DNA of 64,000 nucleotides from Lentisphaerae bacterium WC36 (GCA_020683205.1 CP085689.1:806001-870000); one strand, 5' to 3'. Shown: positions 1-8,908, counted from the stretch's first letter. Notes: generated from the letters alone by a model not told the origin. Made by a program: numbers and translations.

Positions 1-1152
1 TAAATCATAATATCCATATTTGTCAATTGCTTTAATTGTCATATAACTAGTTGGTAACCACATTCCCCCACGCCAATATCTACCTTTCGGATCGAAATCT
101 TGGTCATTTCTTGCAATGGTTGGAATAGGTAAAAAACCACCTAGCGTTTTAGTGCTTTTTAATTGCTTAACCATTTCAGCAACTTGTTCCTTGCTAGCCA
201 TTTCTGCTAAAACTGGCCAAAATGAAGCTGGGGTCATAACTTTGACAAATTTATTATCTTTTAGTGAGATATCATAGTAAAATCCATCTTTTTTATCCCA
301 ATAGTATTTATTTACAATTGATTTGATCTTGTTATATTCATCTAGCCATTTTGCCGCTTTTTGCTCATCTCCTTGGTCTTTAAACATTTTGCTAATGTAT
401 AATGCAGATAGCCCTTGTTGAGCAATCGCATCAACCCACAATGTATTTGTATAACCAACTCCGCGACCACGTGGAGTATTGTCCATGCCGCTACTAATTC
501 CATTCCATGAGTAGCCATTTTTATGTTTTTGGACTCTGGTAGGAGCTGATTTACGTGGCCCTTTTGTGTAACGCCAGCCGTAAGGAACTGAATTGAACCA
601 CTTATAATGAGTTTGTAAATATTTCTTATTGTTTAATAGGTCTGAAATATGTTTTTTATTTCCAGATATTTTATAATTATCATATTCTACCCATGCAAAT
701 AATGGCGGATTGTCTGGGTGCCATACAACTAGTGGAGTTTTACCTTTATGCTGGCCATGTAATGTATCATAAAAATTTCTCAAGCTTTCAACTCCTGGAT
801 ATGCTTCAGGTGCATAGCGACTGAACATAACCATGAAGGCAGTATCCCAAATCCAGATAGTGTCATCCCATAAACCTTCATCAATATATGGGCTTTGTGG
901 TAATCCTGGCTGGAATTTTACTTTTGTGTTGGCAATTTTCCATGCTTTTTTGTAAAGCTCAACATATTCTGGGTGTTCGCTAAAAATTACTTCTGGAATA
1001 AATTGTTGGTAATTTTTAACGTTTTCTGCCTTAAAAACATCAAATGTTTCTGTTGCCTTAACTTCAGTAGTTAATGTACCACTTAACATTAATGAAGTTG
1101 CAAGAACGGTTGTCGATAGTAAACTTTTTTTAAATTTACAAGTTTTTGACAT
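1..1152 (-). CDS. Secreted GH63/MGH1-like glycoside hydrolase (3' part outside window)
   Basis: The first 384 codons are present; the reading frame is open to base 1, so the C-terminal part is missing. The protein starts with a classical signal peptide (basic start, hydrophobic stretch, cleavage near VKA-TE around residue 34), so it should act outside the cytoplasm. The (alpha/alpha)6-type clan GH-G pattern is visible: an early tryptophan-rich WDTAF stretch, and SGMDNTPRGRG around D224, matching the general-acid motif of GH63 and mannosylglycerate-hydrolase-like enzymes. The second catalytic carboxylate would lie beyond the edge. The start at 1152 is supported by an AGGGAG ribosome site 8 bases upstream. 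Substrate cannot be told; a trehalase-like or alpha-glucosidase/mannosidase activity is possible. It fits the other secreted glycan enzymes in the window. Confidence 0.8.
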   Translation of the reverse strand, partial: MSKTCKFKKSLLSTTVLATSLMLSGTLTTEVKATETFDVFKAENVKNYQQFIPEVIFSEHPEYVELYKKAWKIANTKVKFQPGLPQSPYIDEGLWDDTIWIWDTAFMVMFSRYAPEAYPGVESLRNFYDTLHGQHKGKTPLVVWHPDNPPLFAWVEYDNYKISGNKKHISDLLNNKKYLQTHYKWFNSVPYGWRYTKGPRKSAPTRVQKHKNGYSWNGISSGMDNTPRGRGVGYTNTLWVDAIAQQGLSALYISKMFKDQGDEQKAAKWLDEYNKIKSIVNKYYWDKKDGFYYDISLKDNKFVKVMTPASFWPVLAEMASKEQVAEMVKQLKSTKTLGGFLPIPTIARNDQDFDPKGRYWRGGMWLPTSYMTIKAIDKYGYYDL

Positions 1153-1301
1153 AATAATCTCCCTGGTTTTAATAGTATTGTACTATTAAATTTTTTTACT
1201 AATCCTTAAATTTCTAAGAATAACGGTGTTTTCTTAAAAATAATCCTAATCATAAATTGCATTTAATATAACATTATTATTTATGTCGTACAACCTTAAT
1301 A

Positions 1302-1342
1302 ATATAAAAAAGAAAATGTTTAGCAATTATTGCTAAACATTT
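1302..1342 (-). terminator. Intrinsic terminator of the cold-shock gene
   Basis: A perfect 13-bp inverted repeat (AAATGTTTAGCAA at 1314-1326 and its complement at 1330-1342) with a 3-nt loop is followed, on the minus strand, by a T-rich tail. It lies 47 bp downstream of the cold-shock stop codon. Confidence 0.85.
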
Positions 1343-1388
1343 CTATTGTCAATAAATCACTTTAAATATTAATTATTAGTGAAAGTTT

Positions 1389-1604
1389 TTATAGAACACA
1401 GACGTTTGAAGCTTGTAACCCTTTATGGCTATCAGAAAGAATGAATTCAACTTCTTGACCTTCTTCAAGAGTACGATACCCTTCGAGATCAATTGCAGTG
1501 TAGTGTACAAAAACATCTTCCCCACCATCACGCTCAATAAAACCGTAACCTTTTGAGCCGTTAAACCATTTAACTTTTCCACGTTGTTTTTCTTCAATTG
1601 ACAT
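1389..1604 (-). CDS. Cold-shock domain protein (CspA family)
   Basis: A 71-residue single cold-shock domain, the normal length for CspA-type RNA chaperones, which bind single-stranded nucleic acid in the cytoplasm. RNP1 is seen as KGYGFIER and RNP2 as VFVHYTAI, preceded by the typical [11 protein letters not shown] start of strand 1. I chose the ATG at 1604 because GAGGTG sits 6 bases upstream; a GTG at 1613 lies within that ribosome site and is less likely. It is monocistronic, with its own terminator and a long predicted leader. Which paralogue it is (cold-induced or constitutive) cannot be decided from sequence. Confidence 0.95.
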   Translation of the reverse strand: MSIEEKQRGKVKWFNGSKGYGFIERDGGEDVFVHYTAIDLEGYRTLEEGQEVEFILSDSHKGLQASNVCVL

Positions 1605-1765
1605 AATCAACACCTCTATTTAAACACATTTCTACGATACAATAGTAATTCATTTCTCATATATAACTCTCAAATTTAAGTTCATAAATAAAAATAAATT
1701 ACCACAAGGGAAAACCCTTAAAAACATACACCTTGACCCCATATAACCTACAAAAATCAAAGCCT

Positions 1766-1794
1766 CTTATAAATACTAACACAAATTAGCTCAA
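1766..1794 (-). promoter_or_regulatory. Candidate sigma70 promoter for csp, giving a ~155-nt leader
   Basis: On the minus strand TTGAGC (1794-1789) and TATAAG (1771-1766) are separated by 17 bp. Initiation near 1759 would give a 5' leader of about 155 nt, close to the long regulatory leader of E. coli cspA. A small hairpin (AAGGG, 4-nt loop, CCCTT) lies in it at 1706-1719. The background is very AT-rich, so chance matches are common. Confidence 0.4.
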
Positions 1795-2088
1795 AAGTCA
1801 AATACTATTATAATTAATATTTAATTTTTTTTTATAAAATATTAAATATACTAATTTTATAATAATTGAACTTAAAAACGCTAATCATATGCTACTTGTA
1901 TAATTTTATTTTTTTATAATATTTCAAAAAAAATTAAATATATGATTTTTTAATATAACTATTAATAGCTTTATTACAAATTATATGATTTAATACTTTA
2001 ATATATTAGCTATAGATTTCAACTAATAAATTGTTTGTTTTGTGACTGGGTATGTTATTTGGAAAATAAAAAAATGAGAGAGTAAAAG
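1795..2088. other. AT-rich intergenic stretch, no gene seen
   Basis: About 290 bp between the candidate csp promoter and the tRNA. It is dominated by A/T runs. I see no open frame with a ribosome site and no strong hairpin. Confidence 0.6.
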
Positions 2089-2162
2089 TGGTTACCCCAT
2101 AAGGACTCGAACCTTAACTAAGTGGACCAAAACCACTTGTGCTACCATTACACCATGGGGTA
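2089..2162 (-). tRNA. tRNA-Gln (anticodon TTG), CCA encoded
   Basis: The minus strand folds into a full cloverleaf: 7-bp acceptor stem (TACCCCA with TGGGGTA), D-arm GTGT/GCAC, anticodon stem AGTGG/CCACT around the loop TTTTGGT (anticodon TTG, reading CAA/CAG), and a 5-bp T-arm with loop TTCGAGT. The U1-A72 first pair is typical of bacterial tRNA-Gln. Discriminator A and a genomically encoded CCA end at 2089. Confidence 0.96.
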
Positions 2163-2354
2163 AACATTCTGCATTAAAGAAAACATTGAGTATCGTTTTC
2201 CTTGCTGAGTATATAAAATAACCTAATTAAACTATTTTTCAACTCAAAAAAAATAAAAAAATGAATATTTTTTTAAAGAAAAAGTTTCTTGAAATTTGAA
2301 AATGATTATAAATATATGATTAGTAGGCAACTGGGGGATTTTATAATTATAAGA

Positions 2355-2392
2355 TAAAATAAAAACTAAGAGCACCCAATTATAGTACTCTT
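2355..2392 (-). terminator. Intrinsic terminator of the MlaA-hydrolase gene
   Basis: Inverted repeat AAGAGCAC (2368-2375) / GTACTCTT (2385-2392), 8 bp with one wobble, followed on the minus strand by a T-rich tail. It is placed 26 bp beyond the stop codon at 2418. Confidence 0.7.
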
Positions 2393-2417
2393 AATTTTTT
2401 GGGAATCTATTATTAAA

Positions 2418-4604
2418 TTAATAAATGGAAACAATTTTATTGAAATATAACTGAAATATTTCAGTATTTAATTGACCTAAATGCCCACCATTACTAAAAA
2501 ACATATTGTTACCTTTGAAAGTTTTTTTAATCCAAATTTTTTCATCATCGTTTATTAAAAAATCATCGACATTATGGAAAACAAATACGTTCTTAGTTTT
2601 AGCTAGTTTTATAGAATAAGTTTGTAGGTCTGAATTTTTAACCAAGATATCTTTAACATCTTTTCGATTATACTTGCGTTGATAGAATGGAATTAAAACC
2701 TTATCCATGTATTGTTCGTAATCCCATTGTACCGCATAACTATAGAACTCTTTATAATCATCTTTATTAGCAACAGGAATAGATGTTAAATTATTATTAT
2801 GTTGATGTATCATATAAAGCACGTCAACAAGGGTTTGTTTAGTGTTAATTGAAATCATCGCAGCAGCTTCACGAGGAGTGAAAGGAATTGGTCCTTTATA
2901 CATCTGCTCCATAAATAGCGCAGCTTTTTGTTCATCGCTCAATTTTTTTGGATCAACTTTTTTGTTGTTATTTTTGTACTTCAATGGTAATGGAGCTGTT
3001 TCTTTAGTTGAGACCATGCCATATTTCATTGCTAAAAGCGACAGAAAAGGCAATTGTGTTTCATGGTCAACAGTTTTCCAAACGGCATTGATATTATCCA
3101 ATTCTTTAGCGCTATTCGTAAAACTAACAGCGGGATTAATTGCAATGTAACGATCGAAATTGCGATTTAGTAAATTAGTATCTTGCATCGCACTTAAAAA
3201 TAATGCCTGTGAACCACCCATTGATAAACCAACCATAATCTTTGTTGCTGGGTGTAGATTTTTACTTTTCTTTAAGTCCTTTTCAATTGTATTTAAAACA
3301 CGACTTAACATTCTACCATCTTCAGATAAATATCCTGGAATCCAGTTTCCTAATGTTGAATTGACAAATTCCCAATTCATTGTATTGGGTAAAGCTACCA
3401 CGCTATATCCCTTTTTATAGAGCAATTTAGCTAGTGCCGTAATTTGTTCACTTTTTAACCCAGATCCCATTCCTGGAATAATATATGCCATTGGTGAAGA
3501 AGTCGTTTCTTGTTCCCATAAAATGTATGGCAGGCGAGGGCGGCTAGCAATAATTTCAATTGAACGTTCTTCAAATTTAGTACCAAAATCGCTATTCCAA
3601 GGTGAAATTTTATTCCAGATGCTATCATCGTCATTTTGGTTAGTGAATTGCATGTAGCGTAATGTATCGACAAAAGCGCCTTGTGATTTAAAGTTAGTAA
3701 TTTTTACATCAATAAATTTTTTGTTTTCAGCATTTATGTCGGGAGTGCTTTGTTGAAGTTTGCCCAAGTCTTCTTTTAATAAATCTTGTTGAATTTTTAT
3801 GAAGTTTTCTTTCTGCATTAATTCATTAATTACTAAATTTCTTTGCGCATAGAAAAACATCTTTCCAATCACATAAGAGTCGGCAAACGTACGATTAAAA
3901 ACATCAAGTTTGTAATAATTATGGCTTGATGAATTAGCTCCTTTTACTGCTCCTGTTCCAACGCTAAGAGCTGGGCTATATAAGCCAATATAAGTGGTTG
4001 GGTCAAGAAATTTATCAACAATCATTCCGCTACCGTCGCGAGCCGTTGTTCCTCCTAAAACTGGGATGTTTACATAACAGCCTTCGCCCATACCCCATTT
4101 AGCCATCGTTTGACCGAAATCTTTTGAGCGAGGATTAACTTGATACCAATGTTTTGCTGGGTCATATAGACCAACAACACCTATAGTTGTATTTGTAACA
4201 AAGCGCAGAGATTCAGTTTTAGAAGCATCCCAGTCTGCTTGAAGTGCGCTGTTGATTAATCTTTTTGGATAAAGAAGGTTATCGAAAAATCTTTCGACAC
4301 ATTTAATCCCATGATCAGGCATAACTGTCGCCCAAGAGACCGCAATTGGTTGCATAACGTATTTTGCTGCAAATTTATTAAATGAATCAACTCCACGGTT
4401 CATGCCTTCAATAGATTCTTTGTCATTAATAAAATTAACAATGTGTGGATACTCTTCATTGTGAAATGTATTCTGAGTAGTAACAATAGTTTTTAATTCT
4501 TTTTCGGTGTCACCATAAGTAACCGTAAAAATACTAAATAATGCACCAACTGTTAAGAGCTGTTTGCTTATATTGAGGTTTTTGTTTTTAAAAAAATTCA
4601 TCAT
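2418..4604 (-). CDS. MlaA (VacJ)-like domain fused to alpha/beta hydrolase, exported
   Basis: A 728-residue protein with a signal peptide (residues 1-31, cleavage near TYG-D) and no lipobox cysteine. Residues ~65-225 resemble MlaA: MNRGVDSFNKF, RFFDNLLYPKRLIN, RFVTNTTIGVVGLYDPA and KDFGQTMAKWGMGEG follow the family pattern. MlaA removes mislocalised phospholipid from the outer leaflet of the outer membrane. Residues ~355-728 form an alpha/beta hydrolase: nucleophile elbow GLSMGGS with Ser461, a likely acid at D680/D681 and His708 in GGHLGQL. The combination suggests an envelope lipase or esterase acting on lipids captured by the MlaA part (inference). No mla transport genes are nearby. MMN offers two adjacent starts; the only good ribosome site is 38 nt upstream, across a hairpin. 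Ordinary MlaA is ~250 residues, so this is a true fusion. Confidence 0.8.
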   Translation of the reverse strand: MMNFFKNKNLNISKQLLTVGALFSIFTVTYGDTEKELKTIVTTQNTFHNEEYPHIVNFINDKESIEGMNRGVDSFNKFAAKYVMQPIAVSWATVMPDHGIKCVERFFDNLLYPKRLINSALQADWDASKTESLRFVTNTTIGVVGLYDPAKHWYQVNPRSKDFGQTMAKWGMGEGCYVNIPVLGGTTARDGSGMIVDKFLDPTTYIGLYSPALSVGTGAVKGANSSSHNYYKLDVFNRTFADSYVIGKMFFYAQRNLVINELMQKENFIKIQQDLLKEDLGKLQQSTPDINAENKKFIDVKITNFKSQGAFVDTLRYMQFTNQNDDDSIWNKISPWNSDFGTKFEERSIEIIASRPRLPYILWEQETTSSPMAYIIPGMGSGLKSEQITALAKLLYKKGYSVVALPNTMNWEFVNSTLGNWIPGYLSEDGRMLSRVLNTIEKDLKKSKNLHPATKIMVGLSMGGSQALFLSAMQDTNLLNRNFDRYIAINPAVSFTNSAKELDNINAVWKTVDHETQLPFLSLLAMKYGMVSTKETAPLPLKYKNNNKKVDPKKLSDEQKAALFMEQMYKGPIPFTPREAAAMISINTKQTLVDVLYMIHQHNNNLTSIPVANKDDYKEFYSYAVQWDYEQYMDKVLIPFYQRKYNRKDVKDILVKNSDLQTYSIKLAKTKNVFVFHNVDDFLINDDEKIWIKKTFKGNNMFFSNGGHLGQLNTEIFQLYFNKIVSIY

Positions 4605-4612
4605 AACATTTA

Positions 4613-4636
4613 GTTAGCAATAAGCAAATTGCTAAC
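4613..4636 (-). promoter_or_regulatory. Leader hairpin between ribosome site and start of the MlaA-hydrolase gene
   Basis: A perfect 8-bp inverted repeat GTTAGCAA / TTGCTAAC with an 8-nt loop lies between AGGAG (4647-4643) and the start codons (4604). Folding would shorten the distance from ribosome site to start from 38 to about 14 nt. The stem could equally be a DNA operator. Confidence 0.5.
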
Positions 4637-4691
4637 TTCTAACTCCTTTGTAAAAAATTAATAAAAAACGAAATAAAATACTTCTAAAATT

Positions 4692-4735
4692 GTAAAAAAT
4701 TATAGGGTATTTACTAGTTTTTTAGTTAAATACCC
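4692..4735 (-). terminator. Intrinsic terminator of the glyoxalase II-like gene
   Basis: GGGTATTTA (4705-4713) pairs perfectly with TAAATACCC (4727-4735). On the minus strand the stem is followed by TATAATTTTTTA. It sits 35 bp past the stop codon. Confidence 0.85.
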
Positions 4736-4769
4736 CTAATTTTATTTTTTAACAGATCTTTTAATTATT

Positions 4770-5405
4770 TTAAAAGCCTGCTAGGCTCTGATTGTACTTT
4801 TTTTCATTGCCAATTGAGCTGCTTGGTCCATGACCCGGCTTGACAACGATATTATCAGGTAATTTAAATAATTTACTCTTAATTGAATTTACCAATTGAG
4901 CAAAATCTCCTCCTGGTAAATCAGTTCGTCCAGTGCTATTTGCAAATAAAGTATCTCCTGAAAATAGGGTGTTAACATCAACAAAATAATAACAACAGCC
5001 TCCTCTGGTATGACCAGGTGTTCTAATAATTTCAATTTTATCAACATTGTTATTTAATTTGCTTAATTTAGAAAATTGGTTACAAGTTTTTGGTAAATTT
5101 GTTGCCCTTGGAAAATATGGTAGCATTTGATTATTAGGGCTACTATAAAGCTGTTCATCGTCTTCACAAAGGAAGAATTCCTCAATGTTTAAAAGCTCAT
5201 TTAGTTCTCCCAGTCCACTAATATGATCAAAATGAGCATGAGTTAATAACACAATAGCTTTTTCAAAAGGATATTTTTTTGTTGCTTCGGCAATAATGTT
5301 TGCATCGTTGCCTGGGTCAATAATATATAAAATTTTACTCTTGTCTGAGAAAATTAAATAACAATTCACTTCAAGCAATCCAACAATAATTCGTTCTTGT
5401 TTCAC
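4770..5405 (-). CDS. MBL-fold hydrolase, glyoxalase II-like
   Basis: 211 residues with the metallo-beta-lactamase fold signature THAHFDHISG, the downstream metal ligands in TPGHTRGG and FSGDTLF, and the final KPGHGP histidine motif: the full binuclear metal set of the hydroxyacylglutathione-hydrolase branch. It lacks the C-terminal substrate-binding extension of full-length GloB, so it belongs to the short YcbL-like group, whose physiological thioester is usually unknown. It is cytoplasmic. AGGAG precedes the start at 5405. It lies downstream of the GntR-type regulator in the same direction (70 bp gap) and ends at its own terminator. Confidence 0.85.
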   Translation of the reverse strand: MKQERIIVGLLEVNCYLIFSDKSKILYIIDPGNDANIIAEATKKYPFEKAIVLLTHAHFDHISGLGELNELLNIEEFFLCEDDEQLYSSPNNQMLPYFPRATNLPKTCNQFSKLSKLNNNVDKIEIIRTPGHTRGGCCYYFVDVNTLFSGDTLFANSTGRTDLPGGDFAQLVNSIKSKLFKLPDNIVVKPGHGPSSSIGNEKKYNQSLAGF

Positions 5406-5475
5406 GTTTTATATCTCCTTAAACACTTTTAATTAGAAGTGTTAAGTGTTTAATATTTTTATCTAAAAAGGGAAA

Positions 5476-6546
5476 TTAGACTACAATTTCAGGTAATATA
5501 CCTGTGGAACTTGTTCGGTTAGCTAATTTTCCCACTACTAATTTTTGTGCATTGATATCGTTGTTGATGTGTTCCATAATGCTATCAATGCACGTTACTG
5601 CATCTTTTTCAATGTCAATAGACATTGAAGATAGTGGAATTGGTAAAAATTTACTGAAAGGGTCATTGTTAGTTCCAATAATTTTAATATCATCAGGCAC
5701 CTTAAAACCACAATTTTCAGCCATTTTTATGACATATTGACCAACCGCATCGTTTACACAATAAATGGCGTCAACTTCATTAAAGTACTTTCTAATATTA
5801 TACATTGACGAATCCTTAAAAGAGCTAAAACGAAGCAAAAATCTTTTTGCAACATATAGCTTACGCTCCTTAAGAAGTTGTTTCATTATTCGATAGCGGT
5901 TTTCATAAATGCAGTAGTAATCAGACATAACACCAATTCTTTCACAGCCTAAATCAATTAATTTATCAGCAACCTTTTCAACCATTTTTTCTTCATCGTA
6001 TAATACATAGTTAAATTTGCTTAAACGTTTTTCATAAAAGCTTGAACCATAGAATAAAACGCTTAAACCACGATGTTTGATGTCAAGTCCATATTTCTTG
6101 AAAGCATTAAAATTACGGACAAAAATCACGCCTTTTAATCCTGGATATAGAACATCAAGTGTGTCAATTTTATCTTTTAAGTCACTTGAGTCTAATGCTA
6201 ATATTGTATAATCAAAATATTTATTATTGCATTCAATTAAAGCTGAAGCTAAAAAACGCAATGAAACCATATCTTCTCGTTGCATTGAATCATGTAAATC
6301 AGAAATAATCAAAATTGTATAGCGGCGTGATTTTGGAGCAACAAATGATCCACAACCGACACGCGAATAAACAACTCCACGCTTTTGTAATTCTAGTAAA
6401 GTACGTTTTGCCGTACTTTGTGAAATTTGAAAACGTTCAATAAATTCTTTAACTGACGGAATTTGTGTGTTAACTGGTAAATCGGCATATTCTTTTTCTA
6501 AATTATCGGCAATTTCCATAAATTTTTTTGATTTAGGATATTTCAT
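5476..6546 (-). CDS. GntR-type winged-helix regulator with LacI-like sensor domain
   Basis: 356 residues. The N-terminus (~1-75) is a GntR winged helix: PSVKEFIERFQISQSTAKRT is the recognition-helix region, followed by the wing VVYSRVGCGSFVAP. Residues ~75-356 look like a periplasmic-binding-protein/LacI sensor: KLIDLGCERIGVMSDY, a DAIYCVNDAVGQYVIKMAE stretch, and KVPDDIKIIGTNNDPFSKF before LSSMSIDIE. This AraR-like architecture normally senses a sugar and represses catabolic genes. The ligand is unknown. The nearest candidate targets are the secreted glycan enzymes elsewhere in the window, not the adjacent hydrolase. Confidence 0.88.
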   Translation of the reverse strand: MKYPKSKKFMEIADNLEKEYADLPVNTQIPSVKEFIERFQISQSTAKRTLLELQKRGVVYSRVGCGSFVAPKSRRYTILIISDLHDSMQREDMVSLRFLASALIECNNKYFDYTILALDSSDLKDKIDTLDVLYPGLKGVIFVRNFNAFKKYGLDIKHRGLSVLFYGSSFYEKRLSKFNYVLYDEEKMVEKVADKLIDLGCERIGVMSDYYCIYENRYRIMKQLLKERKLYVAKRFLLRFSSFKDSSMYNIRKYFNEVDAIYCVNDAVGQYVIKMAENCGFKVPDDIKIIGTNNDPFSKFLPIPLSSMSIDIEKDAVTCIDSIMEHINNDINAQKLVVGKLANRTSSTGILPEIVV

Positions 6547-6738
6547 AATTATACCTTTGACCCTTCTTTTTTAAACCCCACATGTTATTTTTTTAATTTT
6601 TAATTGGGTTTTAATTATATTATATAAATTTTTTTCAAAAACATTTCTAAACTTAAAAATACCATTTTAAACAACTGATTACAAACTAGAACATTGTCTT
6701 TAATTGAAAAAATCTTTGTTATTAATAGTAATTATACA

Positions 6739-8358
6739 TTATGTCCATGAATTATGATTATTTTCCAAATCATTTTGGTGATATTGCTGTTGATTTTTTG
6801 TTAACAGAGATTGCCTTTTTTCATAATTAATATCAAAATCAATAGCAATTGCTAACATTCTAAAACTGTCTGCACGATGACTAGCTAAATCATGAACTGG
6901 TTTGTCGCCCCAAATTCCATTTTTTGCGTCCCAACTTTTGCGATACATTTGTAACCCCTTGATTCCTAGTTCACATTTTGCTGCATCAAATTTACAAAAT
7001 GGTAAAATTTGACGTACCGCATTGATGCCATCCATTAAACTCATTCGCGGAGCAATATCAAAATTAAGTCCTAAATCTGCAGAGATTTCCCAACGACTGC
7101 GCCCGCTACTTAGTTCCCGTACCATAATGTCATGAGGAGCTACATGGCGCGAGTAATGGTATTTTTTTGCTTTTAAATCTTCAATAACCGAATTTAACCC
7201 TTTGTCAGTACATTCATAATAGTCAATAATACGAATTTCAGAATTTGTTTTTTGTGCAAACCAAATAGTCATTTCATCACGAATGCCTAAATCCCAGTAT
7301 GTTTCGACACCTAAATTTGGGTCATAGCCAACTTTATTAATAGCATTATTTTTATATAAATAATCTAGTTGAGTACTGTAATATGCTCCATCAATTGATT
7401 GTTCAAATGCTTCCTCTGCTGTAGATGGATATTCTCGCTTAATTTCATCGCCTTGCTCTGTTTCCTTTAAAGCATACCAAAGTTTTTGGTTTTCCGTCAA
7501 AATAATATTTTCATCTAGAGCTAATTTTGCAAAATATTCACTTAAACGTTCAGGAACAATAATTTGTTGTTGTTCTTTTGCTGAAACATTTAAACTATAA
7601 TCAGGGTTTTTCCACCACGGGAAAAAATGAAATTTATAATCTAGGGCAGTTAAAGGTTGACTTTTTTTTGCATTGTACATAGCTTTTTGGCACATGTCAA
7701 AAAATAATCCTTCACGCCCCTCAGCTGTTGATTCAATAATAACAATGCCGTCAGAGCTGATACTATTTAATGTTCCAGTTTTAATTTCAAGTGCTTTTTC
7801 AGGATATTTTGCTGCAATTTTTCCCAATTCAGAAATGTGTAGTAACTGCAATGTCCCTGAGCGTAGAGATGTTCCAACCCTAATGCCGGATAATTGTTTG
7901 AAATTATTATCATGAGCGATCAAAATTTCACCTGATTCATTTTTTTTTAATGGCAAAGCTTGCTTTAGATGAGAGTTTAAATTTTGATAAGCATATAGAA
8001 CTTTGTCTCGAAAAAAGACTTTGGCATCATCAACATTATGTGCTAATTGTCCAGCTCGAATACCACGATTAAACAAGCAGTAATCTAGGAGAAAAATCGA
8101 ACAAAAAGTAGTAAAACCAAATTGACGTGCTTTTAAAATAATATTTTTATTGTGCATTTCATGGAAAAATTGATTTTGAACGTTATTAAAGTTAAACTTA
8201 ATTTTTTGTCCTTTTTTATCTGAAATGCTGTATAAATTATTTAAGCGCCAAAATTGATTACTCAAGCATTCATTTAAAATACTTAAATCTTGTTTTTCTT
8301 TTGATTTTTTATTAAGCAAATTTCCCACTTCAAAATCAACTAAAATACTATGCTTCAT
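6739..8358 (-). CDS. Phage-type terminase large subunit (orphan)
   Basis: 539 residues from the ATG at 8358, which has a GGGG ribosome site and overlaps the small-subunit stop by 11 nt; an upstream start at 8409 lacks one. The ATPase part has the deviant Walker A of terminases, LKARQFGFTT (residues 75-84), a Walker B-like LLHISEL with E177, coupling motif ESTAEG (209-214) and REYPSTAEEAF. The RNase H-like nuclease keeps three aspartates, D356 (YWDLGIRDE), D410 (APHDIMVRE) and D497 (SHRADSFRM). All motors and nuclease residues appear intact, so it is not a decaying fragment. No portal, capsid, tail, integrase or lysis gene is found next to it. It may be a domesticated packaging motor, part of a gene-transfer-agent system dispersed over the chromosome, or the remains of a prophage. 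Confidence 0.87.
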   Translation of the reverse strand: MKHSILVDFEVGNLLNKKSKEKQDLSILNECLSNQFWRLNNLYSISDKKGQKIKFNFNNVQNQFFHEMHNKNIILKARQFGFTTFCSIFLLDYCLFNRGIRAGQLAHNVDDAKVFFRDKVLYAYQNLNSHLKQALPLKKNESGEILIAHDNNFKQLSGIRVGTSLRSGTLQLLHISELGKIAAKYPEKALEIKTGTLNSISSDGIVIIESTAEGREGLFFDMCQKAMYNAKKSQPLTALDYKFHFFPWWKNPDYSLNVSAKEQQQIIVPERLSEYFAKLALDENIILTENQKLWYALKETEQGDEIKREYPSTAEEAFEQSIDGAYYSTQLDYLYKNNAINKVGYDPNLGVETYWDLGIRDEMTIWFAQKTNSEIRIIDYYECTDKGLNSVIEDLKAKKYHYSRHVAPHDIMVRELSSGRSRWEISADLGLNFDIAPRMSLMDGINAVRQILPFCKFDAAKCELGIKGLQMYRKSWDAKNGIWGDKPVHDLASHRADSFRMLAIAIDFDINYEKRQSLLTKNQQQYHQNDLENNHNSWT

Positions 8359-8737
8359 AGGAATCCCCCATGAAGTTAAATTGCTGATTTTGATGTTCAT
8401 TTTTTGCATTATTTATAATGAACGAATCTCCTGTTTCAGTGATTATTTGTTGTAAAAATTGCTGAAGGGAATCAACTTTATTGTCTTGTTTTTCTTTCCA
8501 TCCTTGTAAAGTTGCTAATTGTTCGATAATAGCTTTTTTATCATACATTTTTACTTGTAGCTGATTCCCTTCTTTAGTTGGTTTGATGGTTAATTCACGC
8601 AAAGCGTGCTTATGTTTTTTTAGTTTTTTTGGGTCAATATTTAATTCTGAATCCAAAATATCGACAATGCTTGCGTTAGCCATTTTTGACAAAATTTCGA
8701 CCGCATTTTGTTTGGTTAATTCTTTTTTTTGTCTCAT
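8348..8737 (-). CDS. Terminase small-subunit-like protein
   Basis: 129 residues, basic and helical. The N-terminal half (ILSKMANASIVDILDSE) resembles the helix-turn-helix DNA-recognition region of small terminases. The middle KALRELTIKPTKEG followed by MYDKKAIIEQLATLQGWKEK matches the 'yDKlkAl..La..lG' signature at the oligomerisation region of the XtmA/Terminase_2 type. It overlaps the large-subunit gene by 11 nt, the normal TerS-TerL order. A run of Gs (GGGGGG) precedes the ATG as a ribosome site. Family assignment rests on both sequence pattern and position. Confidence 0.72.
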   Translation of the reverse strand: MRQKKELTKQNAVEILSKMANASIVDILDSELNIDPKKLKKHKHALRELTIKPTKEGNQLQVKMYDKKAIIEQLATLQGWKEKQDNKVDSLQQFLQQIITETGDSFIINNAKNEHQNQQFNFMGDSYEA

Positions 8738-8908
8738 AATTTCCCCCCCAGAAATTTAGTTTGTTGCTATTTCTTTGACATTGAACAATGCCTTGCTATA
8801 AAATATGTTTTTAAGAGTATTAATATAATCGTATAAAATATAAAATACAAATGTATAATTAAGAAAATTTAGATAAATTTGTACTTGCTACTTAAAACAA
8901 ATATAGAT

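Noticed and set aside
1376-1597. A 73-codon frame overlapping the cold-shock gene
   Set aside because: It is the same strand in another frame over a clear cold-shock domain and has no ribosome site.
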